Positions 1-7,812 of a stretch of 59,877 nt of DNA are shown here, in pieces. This DNA comes from Nocardiopsis kunsanensis DSM 44524 (lineage in GTDB: Bacteria; Actinomycetota; Actinomycetes; Streptosporangiales; Streptosporangiaceae): contig NZ_ANAY01000004.1 in NCBI RefSeq assembly GCF_000340965.1, forward strand, positions 1-59,877. Direction: 5' to 3'. A program made the translations under genes and the position numbers. The notes under the pieces were generated by a model. The model made no database searches. It was given only the letters and a program-made list of their open reading frames with translations, and was not told the DNA's origin. Position 1 is the first letter of the stretch. Every line of letters starts with the position of its first letter.

Positions 1-303
1 ACCAGTGCCGGGCTCCTCGCCTTCACCGGGATTTCCGGGCTCCTCCGGCGGATCCTCGTCCGGCGACGCGGGGTTGAACGGCTGGATCTCCACCTGCGGG
101 AGGGCAACGGGTTCCTCGGAGACCGGAACGTCCGGCAGGGCCGTCTCCTGCGGCTCATCCGGCGCCACAGGGGCAACGGGGCCGGCTTCGGGGGCCTCAG
201 GGGCGTTCTCGTCGACCACGTCGGCGAAGACCGGGCTGACGGAGAACCCCGCCATGAACAGGCCTGCCGCCGTCACGGTCAACACGCGCTTCTTCGGAGA
301 CAT
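1..303 (-). CDS. Secreted Pro/Glu-rich protein, 3' part cut by window edge
   Basis: The gene reads leftward from an ATG at 303 and is still open at base 1, so only the first 101 residues are visible. They begin MSPKKRVLTVTAAGLF, a basic start plus a hydrophobic core, with a probable Sec signal-peptidase site after SPVFA near residue 27. The rest is acidic and proline-rich (repeated PEAPEA, PVAPVAP, EEPGNPGEG), as in an extended secreted linker. An AGGAG ribosome site lies 7 nt upstream of the ATG. It follows the gene at 334-1761 after only 30 nt and is probably co-transcribed with it. The function is unknown. A mycosin-like or other exported protein is possible, but no catalytic domain is in view. 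Confidence 0.6.
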   Translation of the reverse strand, partial: MSPKKRVLTVTAAGLFMAGFSVSPVFADVVDENAPEAPEAGPVAPVAPDEPQETALPDVPVSEEPVALPQVEIQPFNPASPDEDPPEEPGNPGEGEEPGTG

Positions 304-333
304 CCCGCTCCTTTCTTTCTCATCGGGGGTGAA

Positions 334-1761
334 TCATCGAGGGGGAATGGCATAGAGGTGGTCGTCGTGGACCACGACGGCGTGCTCGCCCAACAGCCCC
401 ACGGGGACCTGGGCGCCTTCGTCGAGTTCGGTCGGTTCGCCGTCGGTACCGACCGCGACGGTGGAGCCGCCGAGTTCGCCGTAGACCCGGGGACCGACCG
501 CGACGGTCGGTTCGAACCCGTCCACGACGGTCGACTCCCCGTTCTCCGGGTCGACGACGGCGGGACCGTAGGCCAGCGTCTCGGTGCCGATCGGACCGGA
601 GCGGTGCTCGGCGTCCTCGAGAGCGCCCTCGGCGATCCCTGCACCACCCACCGGCTCACCGGTCCCACTGTCGTGGAAGGCCAGGTACTCGCCGTCGCCG
701 CGCAGGGCCTCCCATCGGACGACGACGTACTCGCGCAGGGCGGTGACGACGCCGAGCATCTCCCCGGCCTCGTCCGGCCTCCGGGGATCGACCTCCTCGA
801 TCGCACCCGCCGGGTCGACCCAACTCCACGGTCCGTGGGCCACGGCGACCAGGACACGGTCACCGTCGGCGAGCATGGCACCGCCGCCCTCGGGGATCCC
901 GACCTCGACGAGTTCGCCCCCGGAAGCCAGATGGCGTTCGTCCTCGGAACGCACCAGCACCGATTCGCCCACGTACTGGGGTGAGGACTCCGTGCCCAGT
1001 TCCACGCTGTCGGGGGCACCTCCACCGACGGGCCAGAACAGCAGTTCCCCGGAGGTCTCCAGGACCACCGCCGGATCGCCGTCGTAGAGCACGAACCGGG
1101 GAACTCCGATGATCTCGGCCCCGTCCACGGGGAGGTCGGCGGCCCATTCCCGGGTGCCGTCGGCCGAGAGGAGGTTGAGCCGTTCGTCGGGGTCCACGAA
1201 GGCGATCTGCTCACCGTCGCGGCTCACACCGGGCCGGCTCCCGGGGGCCAGCACGTGGTCGAAGACGACGGTGTCGGCGAACCCGGCAGGGGCAGGGTGT
1301 CCCAGGGCGGGGGCGTCGGGATCCTCGGTCGATGCGGTGCTCTCCCCGGGCAGCAGATGCCAACTGGCGATTCCGACGCCGGCCACGAGGGCAAGGGCGA
1401 CCGCCGCGGCACCGATGATGACCATGCCGCGCCCGGCGCGCCCGTCGGCCGGGTCGGTACCGGGCCGCGAGGGCAGGGGTGGCTCCTCCTCGGGGTGCTC
1501 GGCGGACTGCACCACACCGTCGGGGGTGGCCACCAGTCTCCAGTAGCCGTTCGCATCACGTGCGTCGATGAGCACCGGCAGACCGATCCGGGCCGCGTAC
1601 TCGGTGGCGGTGTCGAGGGCCGCGCGCCGGGTGTCCGTGGGCACCTGACCGGTGACGACCTGGCGGTGCCCCTCGATGTAGATCTCGGCGCTGCGTTCGT
1701 CGGGCGCGATGGTGATGACGGCGGTGGGCCGGGTCTGCCCCGGACGGGACGCCCGGCTCAT
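334..1761 (-). CDS. Single-pass membrane protein with beta-propeller-like exterior
   Basis: This 475-aa protein starts at an ATG with GGAGG close upstream. Residues about 1-85 form a small cytosolic domain ending in a DANGYWRLVATPDGVV motif. A proline-rich stretch follows, then one membrane segment at about 112-136. The remaining 340 residues are made of short repeating strands (for example VSRDGEQIAFVDPDERLN and VLLETSGEL-like blades), consistent with a WD40/PQQ-like beta-propeller outside the cell. No catalytic motif was found. It precedes the secreted protein at 1-303, so the pair may form an envelope or export module. A link to type VII secretion is only a guess from general actinobacterial architecture. 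Confidence 0.6.
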   Translation of the reverse strand: MSRASRPGQTRPTAVITIAPDERSAEIYIEGHRQVVTGQVPTDTRRAALDTATEYAARIGLPVLIDARDANGYWRLVATPDGVVQSAEHPEEEPPLPSRPGTDPADGRAGRGMVIIGAAAVALALVAGVGIASWHLLPGESTASTEDPDAPALGHPAPAGFADTVVFDHVLAPGSRPGVSRDGEQIAFVDPDERLNLLSADGTREWAADLPVDGAEIIGVPRFVLYDGDPAVVLETSGELLFWPVGGGAPDSVELGTESSPQYVGESVLVRSEDERHLASGGELVEVGIPEGGGAMLADGDRVLVAVAHGPWSWVDPAGAIEEVDPRRPDEAGEMLGVVTALREYVVVRWEALRGDGEYLAFHDSGTGEPVGGAGIAEGALEDAEHRSGPIGTETLAYGPAVVDPENGESTVVDGFEPTVAVGPRVYGELGGSTVAVGTDGEPTELDEGAQVPVGLLGEHAVVVHDDHLYAIPPR

Positions 1762-2171
1762 GGTGCCTCCGAAGGCATGGGGAACATGGACCTGTTCGTG
1801 TAACGGGTGACGGGATCGGCGTCTGCGGCAACTGTGTGGTCGGCGAGCAGGGGATCAGCCCACGGCGGTGGTCCGACACGCCACGCGTGGGCGATGCTCC
1901 AGGCGATCATACTGACGTCGGCCCCGGCTCTCAGGAGCTCTCCGAACCCGGGGATCGGACGGCGATCAGGAGATACCCGCACGGTTTTCGGCCCTCCCCT
2001 TTCTGACCAGTAACGATGCCCGTACAGCCGGACGGAAGGGGTCGTTCCCGGCAGTGCCGACGTTGAGAAGGACACTCACGAAACGCAATCGGTTCGCAAC
2101 CAGAATGGCCGATTCCGGCCACCCGGGGCCCGGTGGCGGCCATCCGTCCCGCTCCGGGCCTCCACGGGGCC
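1762..2171. other. Intergenic region without a convincing gene
   Basis: These 410 nt separate two minus-strand genes. The open frames here have no family resemblance and poor start sites. The region should contain the promoter of the 1761 gene, but I could not identify a clear -10/-35 pair. Its right end carries the nested hairpin listed at 2105-2143. Confidence 0.5.
2105..2143 (-). terminator. Nested hairpin downstream of the yihY-like gene
   Basis: The outer arms are ATGGCCG (2105-2111) and CGGCCAT (2137-2143). The inner arms are GCCACC and GGTGGC (about 2118-2137). The hairpin begins 28 nt past the stop of the minus-strand gene at 2172. There is no clear U-tract, so it could act in termination or in 3'-end protection. 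Confidence 0.45.
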
Positions 2172-3230
2172 TCAGGACTCCCGGTGTTCCTCGAAAGCAT
2201 CGATGACCGCCTGCTCCCTGCGACGGGCCAGGCGGTCGGCCCGTTCGAAACCCCGATTGGCGATTTCGGCCCGGGCCGCGGCGGTGTGCACCGTGGGCCA
2301 CATCGCGTCGATCTCGGAGTTGAGGCTGGAACCGGCCAGGATCGCCACCGCCATGACGAACAGCCACGCCAGGATCGCGATGGGCGCGGACAGGGATCCG
2401 TAGATGCTCACCTGCCCGAAGGAGGCGTCCAGGTAGGCGCGCAGGGCCACTGACCCGAGGAGGAGCACACACGTGGCCAGCAGCGCCCCGGGCAGGTGGC
2501 GGATCAGAGGCGTGCGCACCGGGACGCTGAGCATGTACAGGAAGATGACCGCTGTCGTGGCCAGCAACGCCACCGTCGGCCAGTAGAACAGGCGCAGGTG
2601 CCCGGCCATGAAGGGCAGGAGGTCCTGGATCAGGTTGGGGCCGGCCACCAGGACCGGCAGTACCAGCAGCGCGAAGAACAGCCCGCCCAGGTAGGCCACG
2701 AAGGCCAGCAGGCGCTGGGTCGGCCAGCCGCGGAGCTCGTCGAGGCCGTAGGAGATCGTGATGGAGCGGATGAAGACGTTCATCGCACGCGAGCCCGACC
2801 AGAGCGAGACCAGGAAGGTCACCGACAGCAGTCCGCCCTGGAAGCCGCCGAGGAAGTCCTCGACCAGGGGCTCGACGACCTCGCGGACCGTTTCCGGTGT
2901 CAGTGCCCGGGCGGTCAGGTCCAGGATCCACACCCGGATCTCCTCGACGGTGTCCCGGCCCACGACCGCCGACAGGGAGGCGATCGCTCCCACCAGACAC
3001 AGCATGAGGGCCGGCAAGGAGATCAGGGTGAAGAAGGCCGACTCGGCCGCCAGCCCGATGGCGCGGTTGCGTGCCATGGACCGGATCGTGCGCACCAGGA
3101 GCAGCCCCGCACCGTAGAGGCGCGGGTGCCGGCACTGCCACCGGAACCACGAGCGCCACAGACCTTCCCAGAATCCCTCCACGGGGAAACGGTAACCCGC
3201 ACCGGACCTGCGGGTCCGACCACCCGGCAC
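2172..3230 (-). CDS. YihY/BrkB family inner-membrane protein
   Basis: This protein of up to 352 aa has the architecture of the YihY/virulence-factor BrkB family (formerly annotated RNase BN). A cytosolic N-terminus is followed by a first long membrane segment after NRAIGLAAESAFFTLIS, then about five more segments, and a charged C-terminal tail (RADRLARRREQAVIDAF). The membrane segments include LLAFVAYLGGLFFALLVLPVL and LLATCVLLLGSVALRAYL. The family is thought to be a transporter or envelope protein of unsettled function. The true start is uncertain: the longest frame uses a GTG with a weak ribosome site, and a GTG near 3182 would remove 16 residues. It is divergent from the sulfur operon. 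Confidence 0.8.
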   Translation of the reverse strand: MPGGRTRRSGAGYRFPVEGFWEGLWRSWFRWQCRHPRLYGAGLLLVRTIRSMARNRAIGLAAESAFFTLISLPALMLCLVGAIASLSAVVGRDTVEEIRVWILDLTARALTPETVREVVEPLVEDFLGGFQGGLLSVTFLVSLWSGSRAMNVFIRSITISYGLDELRGWPTQRLLAFVAYLGGLFFALLVLPVLVAGPNLIQDLLPFMAGHLRLFYWPTVALLATTAVIFLYMLSVPVRTPLIRHLPGALLATCVLLLGSVALRAYLDASFGQVSIYGSLSAPIAILAWLFVMAVAILAGSSLNSEIDAMWPTVHTAAARAEIANRGFERADRLARRREQAVIDAFEEHRES

Positions 3231-3331
3231 CTCGCGGTGACGTGACTCACTCGCGAAGGGCGATCACCGCGTCTGGACAAAGACTCCGGCCCCGTGCCAT
3301 TCTCACAAGCATGATCGCTGCTCTGGACCCC

Positions 3332-3400
3332 ATGCTCTGCGTGCGCCGCCACGTGGACTTCCTGCGGGTCCGCAGTGCCATCTGTCGCAGCGTCGGTTGA
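3332..3400 (+). CDS. Leader peptide upstream of sulfite reductase
   Basis: This is a 22-codon open frame ending VDFLRVRSAICRSVG, with its stop 194 nt before the sulfite reductase start. The block R-R-H-V-D-F-L-R-V-R-S-A-I-C-R matches the short putative leader peptides often seen ahead of sulfur-assimilation genes in actinobacteria. Two cysteine codons (residues 3 and 18) could let ribosomes sense cysteine-charged tRNA. An in-frame ATG at 3311 would add seven residues. Neither start has a strong ribosome site. Alternative hairpins lie downstream at 3493-3554. The identity rests on the peptide motif and its position, and the regulatory role is inferred. Confidence 0.65.
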   Translation: MLCVRRHVDFLRVRSAICRSVG

Positions 3401-3492
3401 TTTCGCCGCACTGTGTGACGCACCCATGACACAGGGGTGCGCGCGGCCTCCCGGCGCCTGCTCTTCCTCAACACCCACGCACCGTGGTTCTC

Positions 3493-3554
3493 ACCCGTAC
3501 CGGCACGCACGACGACGTGTGCCCACAGGTACGGGCCGGTGGTGCGGGCACACG
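3493..3554 (+). promoter_or_regulatory. Mutually exclusive hairpins, possible attenuator
   Basis: Hairpin A pairs CCCGTACC (3494-3501) with GGTACGGG (3528-3535), and an inner GGCAC/GTGCC can extend it. Hairpin B pairs CGTGTGCCC (3516-3524) with GGGCACACG (3546-3554), nine perfect base pairs. Both use bases 3516-3524, so they cannot form together. They lie between the leader peptide and the sulfite reductase ribosome site (GGAGA at 3581). This is the layout of translation-coupled attenuation, but no U-tract follows hairpin B, so control could instead be Rho-dependent or translational. Confidence 0.45.
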
Positions 3555-3594
3555 GGCCGCGAGCTCCCCGCGACCGCATTCGGAGACACCCGCG

Positions 3595-5286
3595 ATGCCT
3601 CCCTCTTCCGAGCAGACCGGCTCGGCCCCCACCAGGACCCGGCGACGCCGCGGCGATGGCCAATGGGCCCTCGGTTACCGCGAGCCGCTCAACAAGAACG
3701 AAGAGAACAAGAAGAACGACGACGGGCTCAACGTCCGCGATCGGATCATCAACATCTACGCCAAGGCCGGGTTCGACTCGATCGACCCCGCCGACCTGCG
3801 TGGCCGTTTCCGTTGGTTCGGCCTCTACACCCAGCGCGCCCCCGGCATCGACGGCGGCAGGACGGCCGTCCTCTCCCCCGAGGAGCTCGACGACCGCTAC
3901 TTCATGATGCGTGTACGCATCGACGGCGGCCGGCTCACCGCCGCCCAGCTGCGGGCCGTCGCCGAGATCTCCCGCGACTACGCACGCGACACCGCCGACA
4001 TCACCGACCGGCAGAACATCCAGTACCACTGGATCCGGGTGGAGGACGTGCCGGCGATCTGGGAGAAGCTCGAGTCGGTCGGGCTGTCCACGACCGAGGC
4101 CTGCGGCGACACCCCCCGTGTCGTCCTCGGCTGCCCTCTGGCCGGTGTTGCCGAGGACGAGGTCATCGACGCGAGCCCGCAGATCCAGCAGGTCCACGAC
4201 GAGCACATCGGCAGCCCTCTGTACTCGAACCTGCCGCGCAAGTTCAAGACCTCCATCGCCGGCTGCTCCGTGCACTGCGTCAACCACGAGATCAACGACG
4301 TCGCCTTCGTCGGGGTGCGTGGCGAGAACGGTGAGGCGGGCTACGACCTGTTCGTGGGCGGTGGCCTGGCCACCAACCCCATGTTCGCCGAACGCCTCGG
4401 CGCGTTCGTGCGCCCCGACCAGGTCAGCGACGTCTGGGCCGCAGTGACCGCGGTCTTCCGCGACTACGGTTTCCGCCGGCTGCGCACCCGCGCCCGCATC
4501 AAGTTCCTCATCAAGGAGTGGGGCCCGGAGAAGTTCCGCGAGGTCATGGAGGAGGAGTACCTCGGTCACCGTCTCCCGGACGGGCCCGGTCCGCAGCTGG
4601 ACGATGGTGTGCGGCGCGACCACGTCGGCGTGCACCGCCAGCGCGACGGCAAGTACTACGTCGGTTTCGCCCCGAAGGTCGGCCGCGTCACCGGGAGTTC
4701 GCTGGTGCGCGTGGCCGAGATCGCCGAGGCACACGGGTCGGACCGGATCCGCACCACCGTCGACCAGAAGCTCGTGGTCCTCGACATCGACGGGGACGAC
4801 ACCGACGCGATCACCGCCGACCTGGAGGCGGAGGGTTACGAGGTCCGTCCCAGTGTCTTCCGCCGCCAGACGATGGCCTGCACCGGCATCGAGTTCTGCA
4901 AGCTCGCCATCGTCGAGACCAAGGACCGGGGCGCCGCACTCATCGACGAACTCGAGAAGCGCCTGCCGGACTTCGACGAACCGGTGAGCATCAACCTCAA
5001 CGGGTGCCCGAACTCCTGCGCCCGCATCCAGGTCGCCGACATCGGACTGAAGGGCCAGCTCGTCATGGACGAGCACGGCGAACAGGTGGAGGGCTACCAG
5101 ATCCACCTGGGCGGCGGCATGGGCCTGAACCCCGCTTTCGGCAAGAAGGTCCGCGGGTTGAAGAGCACCGCCGACGACCTTCCCGACTACATCGAGCGGG
5201 TCCTGCGCCGGTTCCGGGACCAGAAGGAGGAGGGTGAGACCTTCGCCGTCTGGGCCTCCCGCGCCGAGGACGAGGACCTCAAGTAG
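3595..5286 (+). CDS. Ferredoxin-dependent assimilatory sulfite reductase
   Basis: The 563-aa cytosolic enzyme reduces sulfite to sulfide with six electrons from ferredoxin, using siroheme and a [4Fe-4S] cluster. The two nitrite/sulfite reductase ferredoxin-like halves are both present. The cluster and siroheme ligands are visible as TMACTGIEFC (Cys429 and Cys435) and NLNGCPNSC (Cys471 and Cys475). The length agrees with the actinobacterial SirA/NirA group. I chose the ATG at 3595 because GGAGA lies 9 nt upstream, whereas the frame upstream to 3484 is low-complexity. The adjacent cysH and chelatase genes favour sulfite over nitrite as substrate. Expression is probably controlled by the upstream leader and hairpins. 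Confidence 0.93.
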   Translation: MPPSSEQTGSAPTRTRRRRGDGQWALGYREPLNKNEENKKNDDGLNVRDRIINIYAKAGFDSIDPADLRGRFRWFGLYTQRAPGIDGGRTAVLSPEELDDRYFMMRVRIDGGRLTAAQLRAVAEISRDYARDTADITDRQNIQYHWIRVEDVPAIWEKLESVGLSTTEACGDTPRVVLGCPLAGVAEDEVIDASPQIQQVHDEHIGSPLYSNLPRKFKTSIAGCSVHCVNHEINDVAFVGVRGENGEAGYDLFVGGGLATNPMFAERLGAFVRPDQVSDVWAAVTAVFRDYGFRRLRTRARIKFLIKEWGPEKFREVMEEEYLGHRLPDGPGPQLDDGVRRDHVGVHRQRDGKYYVGFAPKVGRVTGSSLVRVAEIAEAHGSDRIRTTVDQKLVVLDIDGDDTDAITADLEAEGYEVRPSVFRRQTMACTGIEFCKLAIVETKDRGAALIDELEKRLPDFDEPVSINLNGCPNSCARIQVADIGLKGQLVMDEHGEQVEGYQIHLGGGMGLNPAFGKKVRGLKSTADDLPDYIERVLRRFRDQKEEGETFAVWASRAEDEDLK

Positions 5287-5295
5287 GCCGACCGA

Positions 5296-5326
5296 GCGGG
5301 CGGCGCCACCGCACGGCACCGCCCGC
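5296..5326 (+). other. Intercistronic hairpin in the sulfur operon
   Basis: GCGGGCGG (5296-5303) pairs with CCGCCCGC (5319-5326), just after the sulfite reductase stop and before the small zinc-ribbon gene. There is no U-tract. It may stabilise the upstream message or tune relative expression. Confidence 0.4.
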
Positions 5327-5356
5327 ACCGACCGTTCCGAAGGAATGAGGTGCGCC

Positions 5357-5557
5357 ATGGCCGAGAGGGCCGCGCCCCACCACTGCCCCTACTGCGGAGA
5401 CGAGGACCTGATCCCGGAAGAGGGGGCGGGCGTCGAGGGCCAGGGATATCCGTGGTCCTGCCTGGCCTGCGCCCGTGTGTTCCGGCTGACCTACGTGGGC
5501 CTGCGCTCCGCCTCGTTCGGCGGTTCCCCCTCCCGACCGACGGAAGGCGGGGCATGA
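5357..5557 (+). CDS. Small zinc-ribbon protein of the sulfur operon
   Basis: This 66-aa protein has CPYC near residue 10 and CLAC near residue 36, two CxxC knuckles that should bind one Zn ion or a small Fe-S centre. Similar short open frames sit between sulfite reductase and cysH in other actinobacteria (recalled neighbourhood, not searched). The ATG at 5357 has GAGG 6 nt upstream, and an in-frame ATG at 5345 would add four residues. Its stop overlaps the cysH start as ATGA, so the two are translationally coupled. It may be an electron-transfer or assembly partner of the reductases, which is inference. Confidence 0.75.
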   Translation: MAERAAPHHCPYCGDEDLIPEEGAGVEGQGYPWSCLACARVFRLTYVGLRSASFGGSPSRPTEGGA

Positions 5558-6252
5558 ACACGCACACCCCCGTGGACGGTCCCGAGCACGCCGAACGGGC
5601 CGCCCGTGAACTGGAGGAGGCCTCCGCCCAGGAGATCGTCTCCTGGGCCGCGCAGACCTTCGGCGAGAGCCTGTGCATGACCTCCTCCATGGCCGACGCC
5701 CTCATGGTGGACCTGGCCTCCCGGCAGGTGCCCGGCATCGACGTGATCTTCCTCGACACCGGTTACCACTTCGCGGAGACCATCGGCACCCGCGACGCCG
5801 TGGCCTCCGTCCACGACATCAACCTGGTCACCGTGGAACCCCGGCGCACGGTGGAGGAGCAGGAGAGCGCCCTGGGCCCGCGGCTGTACGCGCGCAACCC
5901 GCAGATCTGCTGCCATCTGCGCAAGGTCGAACCCCTGGAACGGGCCCTGGAACCCTACGCCGCGTGGCTGACCGGTCTGCGCCGGGAGGACTCGGCGACC
6001 AGGCGCGACACCCCGATCGTGCAGTGGGACCAGCGCCGGGGGATGACCAAGGTCAACCCGATCGCCCGCTGGACACAGGACGACGTGGACACCTACACGG
6101 CCGAACACGGTGTACTGGTCAACCCGCTGCAGGACGACGGTTTCCCCTCGATCGGGTGCGAGCCCTGCACGCATCGGGTGGCTCCCGGCGAGGACCCGCG
6201 CAGCGGACGGTGGGCCGGGACCGGTAGGACCGAGTGCGGGATCCACCTGTGA
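5554..6252 (+). CDS. cysH: Adenylyl-sulfate (APS) reductase
   Basis: The 232-aa enzyme reduces activated sulfate to sulfite with thioredoxin. The PAPS-reductase fold is visible (FLDTGYHFAET near residue 67). Residue pairs Cys119-Cys120 (NPQICCHLR) and Cys202/Cys205 (GCEPCTHR) form the CC...CxxC [4Fe-4S] signature, which marks the APS-using branch over the PAPS-using branch. The catalytic cysteine is in the C-terminal ECGIHL (Cys228). It starts at 5554 with an ATGA overlap on the preceding gene. Its product feeds the sulfite reductase encoded two genes upstream. Substrate preference is inferred from the Fe-S signature. Confidence 0.92.
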   Translation: MNTHTPVDGPEHAERAARELEEASAQEIVSWAAQTFGESLCMTSSMADALMVDLASRQVPGIDVIFLDTGYHFAETIGTRDAVASVHDINLVTVEPRRTVEEQESALGPRLYARNPQICCHLRKVEPLERALEPYAAWLTGLRREDSATRRDTPIVQWDQRRGMTKVNPIARWTQDDVDTYTAEHGVLVNPLQDDGFPSIGCEPCTHRVAPGEDPRSGRWAGTGRTECGIHL

Positions 6253-6284
6253 GCCGGCGCCCGTGACCGCGAACGAGGAAGGAG

Positions 6285-6312
6285 CAGGGCGCCCCGCTCC
6301 CGGGGCGCCCTG
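6285..6312 (+). promoter_or_regulatory. 12-bp perfect hairpin just before the chelatase start
   Basis: CAGGGCGCCCCG (6285-6296), a 4-nt loop, and CGGGGCGCCCTG (6301-6312) form a perfect hairpin ending 7 nt before the ATG at 6320. It would sequester or space the ribosome site, since only a weak GGACGAGG precedes the ATG. A GTG at 6263 upstream of the hairpin is an alternative start. There is no U-tract, so translational control or partial termination are the options. Confidence 0.5.
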
Positions 6313-6319
6313 GACGAGG

Positions 6320-7063
6320 ATGAGTACTCCGACACTGCTGGCCGTCGCACACGGCAGCCGGGACCCGCGCTCACCCCGGGCGGTGGCCGCGCTCTTCGAC
6401 CGGGTGCGGTCCCTGCGGCCGGCTCTGGACGTGCGGGTCTCCTACCTGGAGCACGTCTCCCCCAGCACCGGGGACGCTCTGGCCGCACTCGACGCCGAGG
6501 GGGTCCGGGAGGCCGTGGTGCTGCCGGCGCTGCTGACTGCGGCCTTCCACAGCAAGGTGGACCTGCCCGGGGTGCTGAACGGCGCCGGCGAGCGCGGGCT
6601 GGGCACACGGGTGCACTACGCCCACACCCTGGGGCCGCACCCGCTGCTGCTGGAGGCGGTCGAGCGGCGCCTGTCCGAGGCGGGGGCGTTCCCCTGCCCC
6701 GGGACGGCGCTGGTTCTGGCCTCGGCCGGGTCCAGTGACCCGGAGGCCAACGCAACCATCGCCGCCACGGCCCGGGAACTGGCCGCGCGCGGACCCTGGC
6801 GCGAGGTGGTGCCCGCCTTCGCCTCCGCTGCCTCCCCCTCCCCGGGCGAGGCCGTGGCCGCTGTGCGCGGCAGGGGCGCCGATCGAGTGGCGGTCGCGGG
6901 CTACCTGCTCGCCCCCGGGTTCTTCTCCGACCGGGTGCGGCAGCAGGCGATCGGGGCCGGCGCGTCGGTGGTCGCCGACGCGCTCGGTGACGTCCCCGAG
7001 CTCGCCCGGGTGGTTCTGGACCGCTACGACGCCGCCGTGGCCGCCCGCCACGCAGTCGTATGA
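6320..7063 (+). CDS. Sirohydrochlorin chelatase (CbiX/SirB family)
   Basis: The 247-aa protein begins MSTPTLLAVAHGSRDPRS, the N-terminal signature of CbiX/SirB chelatases, with the metal-binding His in AHGSRD. A second half (VLASAGSSDPEAN and VAGYLLAPGFFSDRV) repeats the fold, as in the two-domain form. The enzyme inserts a divalent metal into sirohydrochlorin; next to a siroheme-dependent sulfite reductase, Fe2+ to give siroheme is the likely reaction. The start is chosen by homology, because the nearest ribosome site is poor and a hairpin precedes it. An ATGA overlap links it to the next gene. Confidence 0.85.
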   Translation: MSTPTLLAVAHGSRDPRSPRAVAALFDRVRSLRPALDVRVSYLEHVSPSTGDALAALDAEGVREAVVLPALLTAAFHSKVDLPGVLNGAGERGLGTRVHYAHTLGPHPLLLEAVERRLSEAGAFPCPGTALVLASAGSSDPEANATIAATARELAARGPWREVVPAFASAASPSPGEAVAAVRGRGADRVAVAGYLLAPGFFSDRVRQQAIGAGASVVADALGDVPELARVVLDRYDAAVAARHAVV

Positions 7064-7812
7064 GCCGGGCGGGCGGGGCGGGACGGGTATCCGTTCCGCG
7101 GATGGTGGAGGTGCCCGCGGTCCACGCGCTCCTGCACGACCGTGGGAGCGGGAGCACGCTGGAGGTGGAGGTCCGGGCCTTCGCACTGGCGGCCGTGCCC
7201 GTGACACGAGGCCTGTACCAGGCGGTCACGGACCGGCGTGTGGGGGCACCGGACGCCGGGGACGGGGAACCGGTGACGGAGGTGTCGTGGTTCGACGCCC
7301 TGCGTTTCTGTGACTTGCTGTCCCTGGCTCACGGCCTGGTTCCCTGCTACGGCACGCCCGGCACCGGCCCGGGCGACGGAGGGTCACGCGGTCGGCCGGC
7401 GGACACACCCGAGGGTGGGGATCCCGACGGCGCCGACCTACGGAGCGATCCCGGCGCCGGCGGGTACCGGTTGCCCACCGAGGCCGAATGGGAGCACGCC
7501 TGCCGGGCCGGGAGCACGGGGGTCAGGTACGGCGACCTGGACGCGGTCGCCTGGTATCGGAAGAACTCCGGTGGTCGGCCTCGACCGGTGGGAACCAGGG
7601 AACCGAACGCGTGGGGCCTGCACGACATGATCGGGAACGTGTGGGAGTGGTGCTGGGACCTCTACGATCCGCGCGTGTACGGCCCGTACCGGTCCTTCCG
7701 CGGCGGCGGGTGGAACGATCACCACTGGGGTTGCCGGGCCTCGACGCGGCGCAAGAGCCATCCGAGGCTGCGCATCGACGACCTGGGGTTCCGGGTTGCG
7801 CGTTCCCTCTGA
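7060..7812 (+). CDS. Formylglycine-generating-enzyme-like (SUMF1 fold) protein
   Basis: The 250-aa protein has FGE/SUMF1-fold landmarks in order: VTEVSWFDALRFCDLL (about 72-87), GYRLPTEAEWEHACRAG (about 135-151), NAWGLHDMIGNVWEWCWD (about 186-203), the SFRGGGWND block, and a C-terminal GFRVARSL. It is shorter than bona fide FGE, its N-terminal part is reduced, and the family also contains EgtB-like and structural members. The active-site cysteine pair of aerobic FGE is not recognisable with confidence. It overlaps the chelatase stop by ATGA and so probably belongs to the sulfur operon. Its substrate is unknown. No sulfatase gene is in this window. Confidence 0.75.
   Translation: MSRAGGAGRVSVPRMVEVPAVHALLHDRGSGSTLEVEVRAFALAAVPVTRGLYQAVTDRRVGAPDAGDGEPVTEVSWFDALRFCDLLSLAHGLVPCYGTPGTGPGDGGSRGRPADTPEGGDPDGADLRSDPGAGGYRLPTEAEWEHACRAGSTGVRYGDLDAVAWYRKNSGGRPRPVGTREPNAWGLHDMIGNVWEWCWDLYDPRVYGPYRSFRGGGWNDHHWGCRASTRRKSHPRLRIDDLGFRVARSL

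Noticed and set aside
1758..2075. 105-aa minus-strand frame upstream of the 1761 gene
   Set aside because: No ribosome site or family features, and it overlaps the likely promoter of the downstream gene.
3247..5358. 703-aa open frame on the minus strand
   Set aside because: It is the antisense shadow of sulfite reductase. High GC keeps the frame open, and it has no domain of its own.
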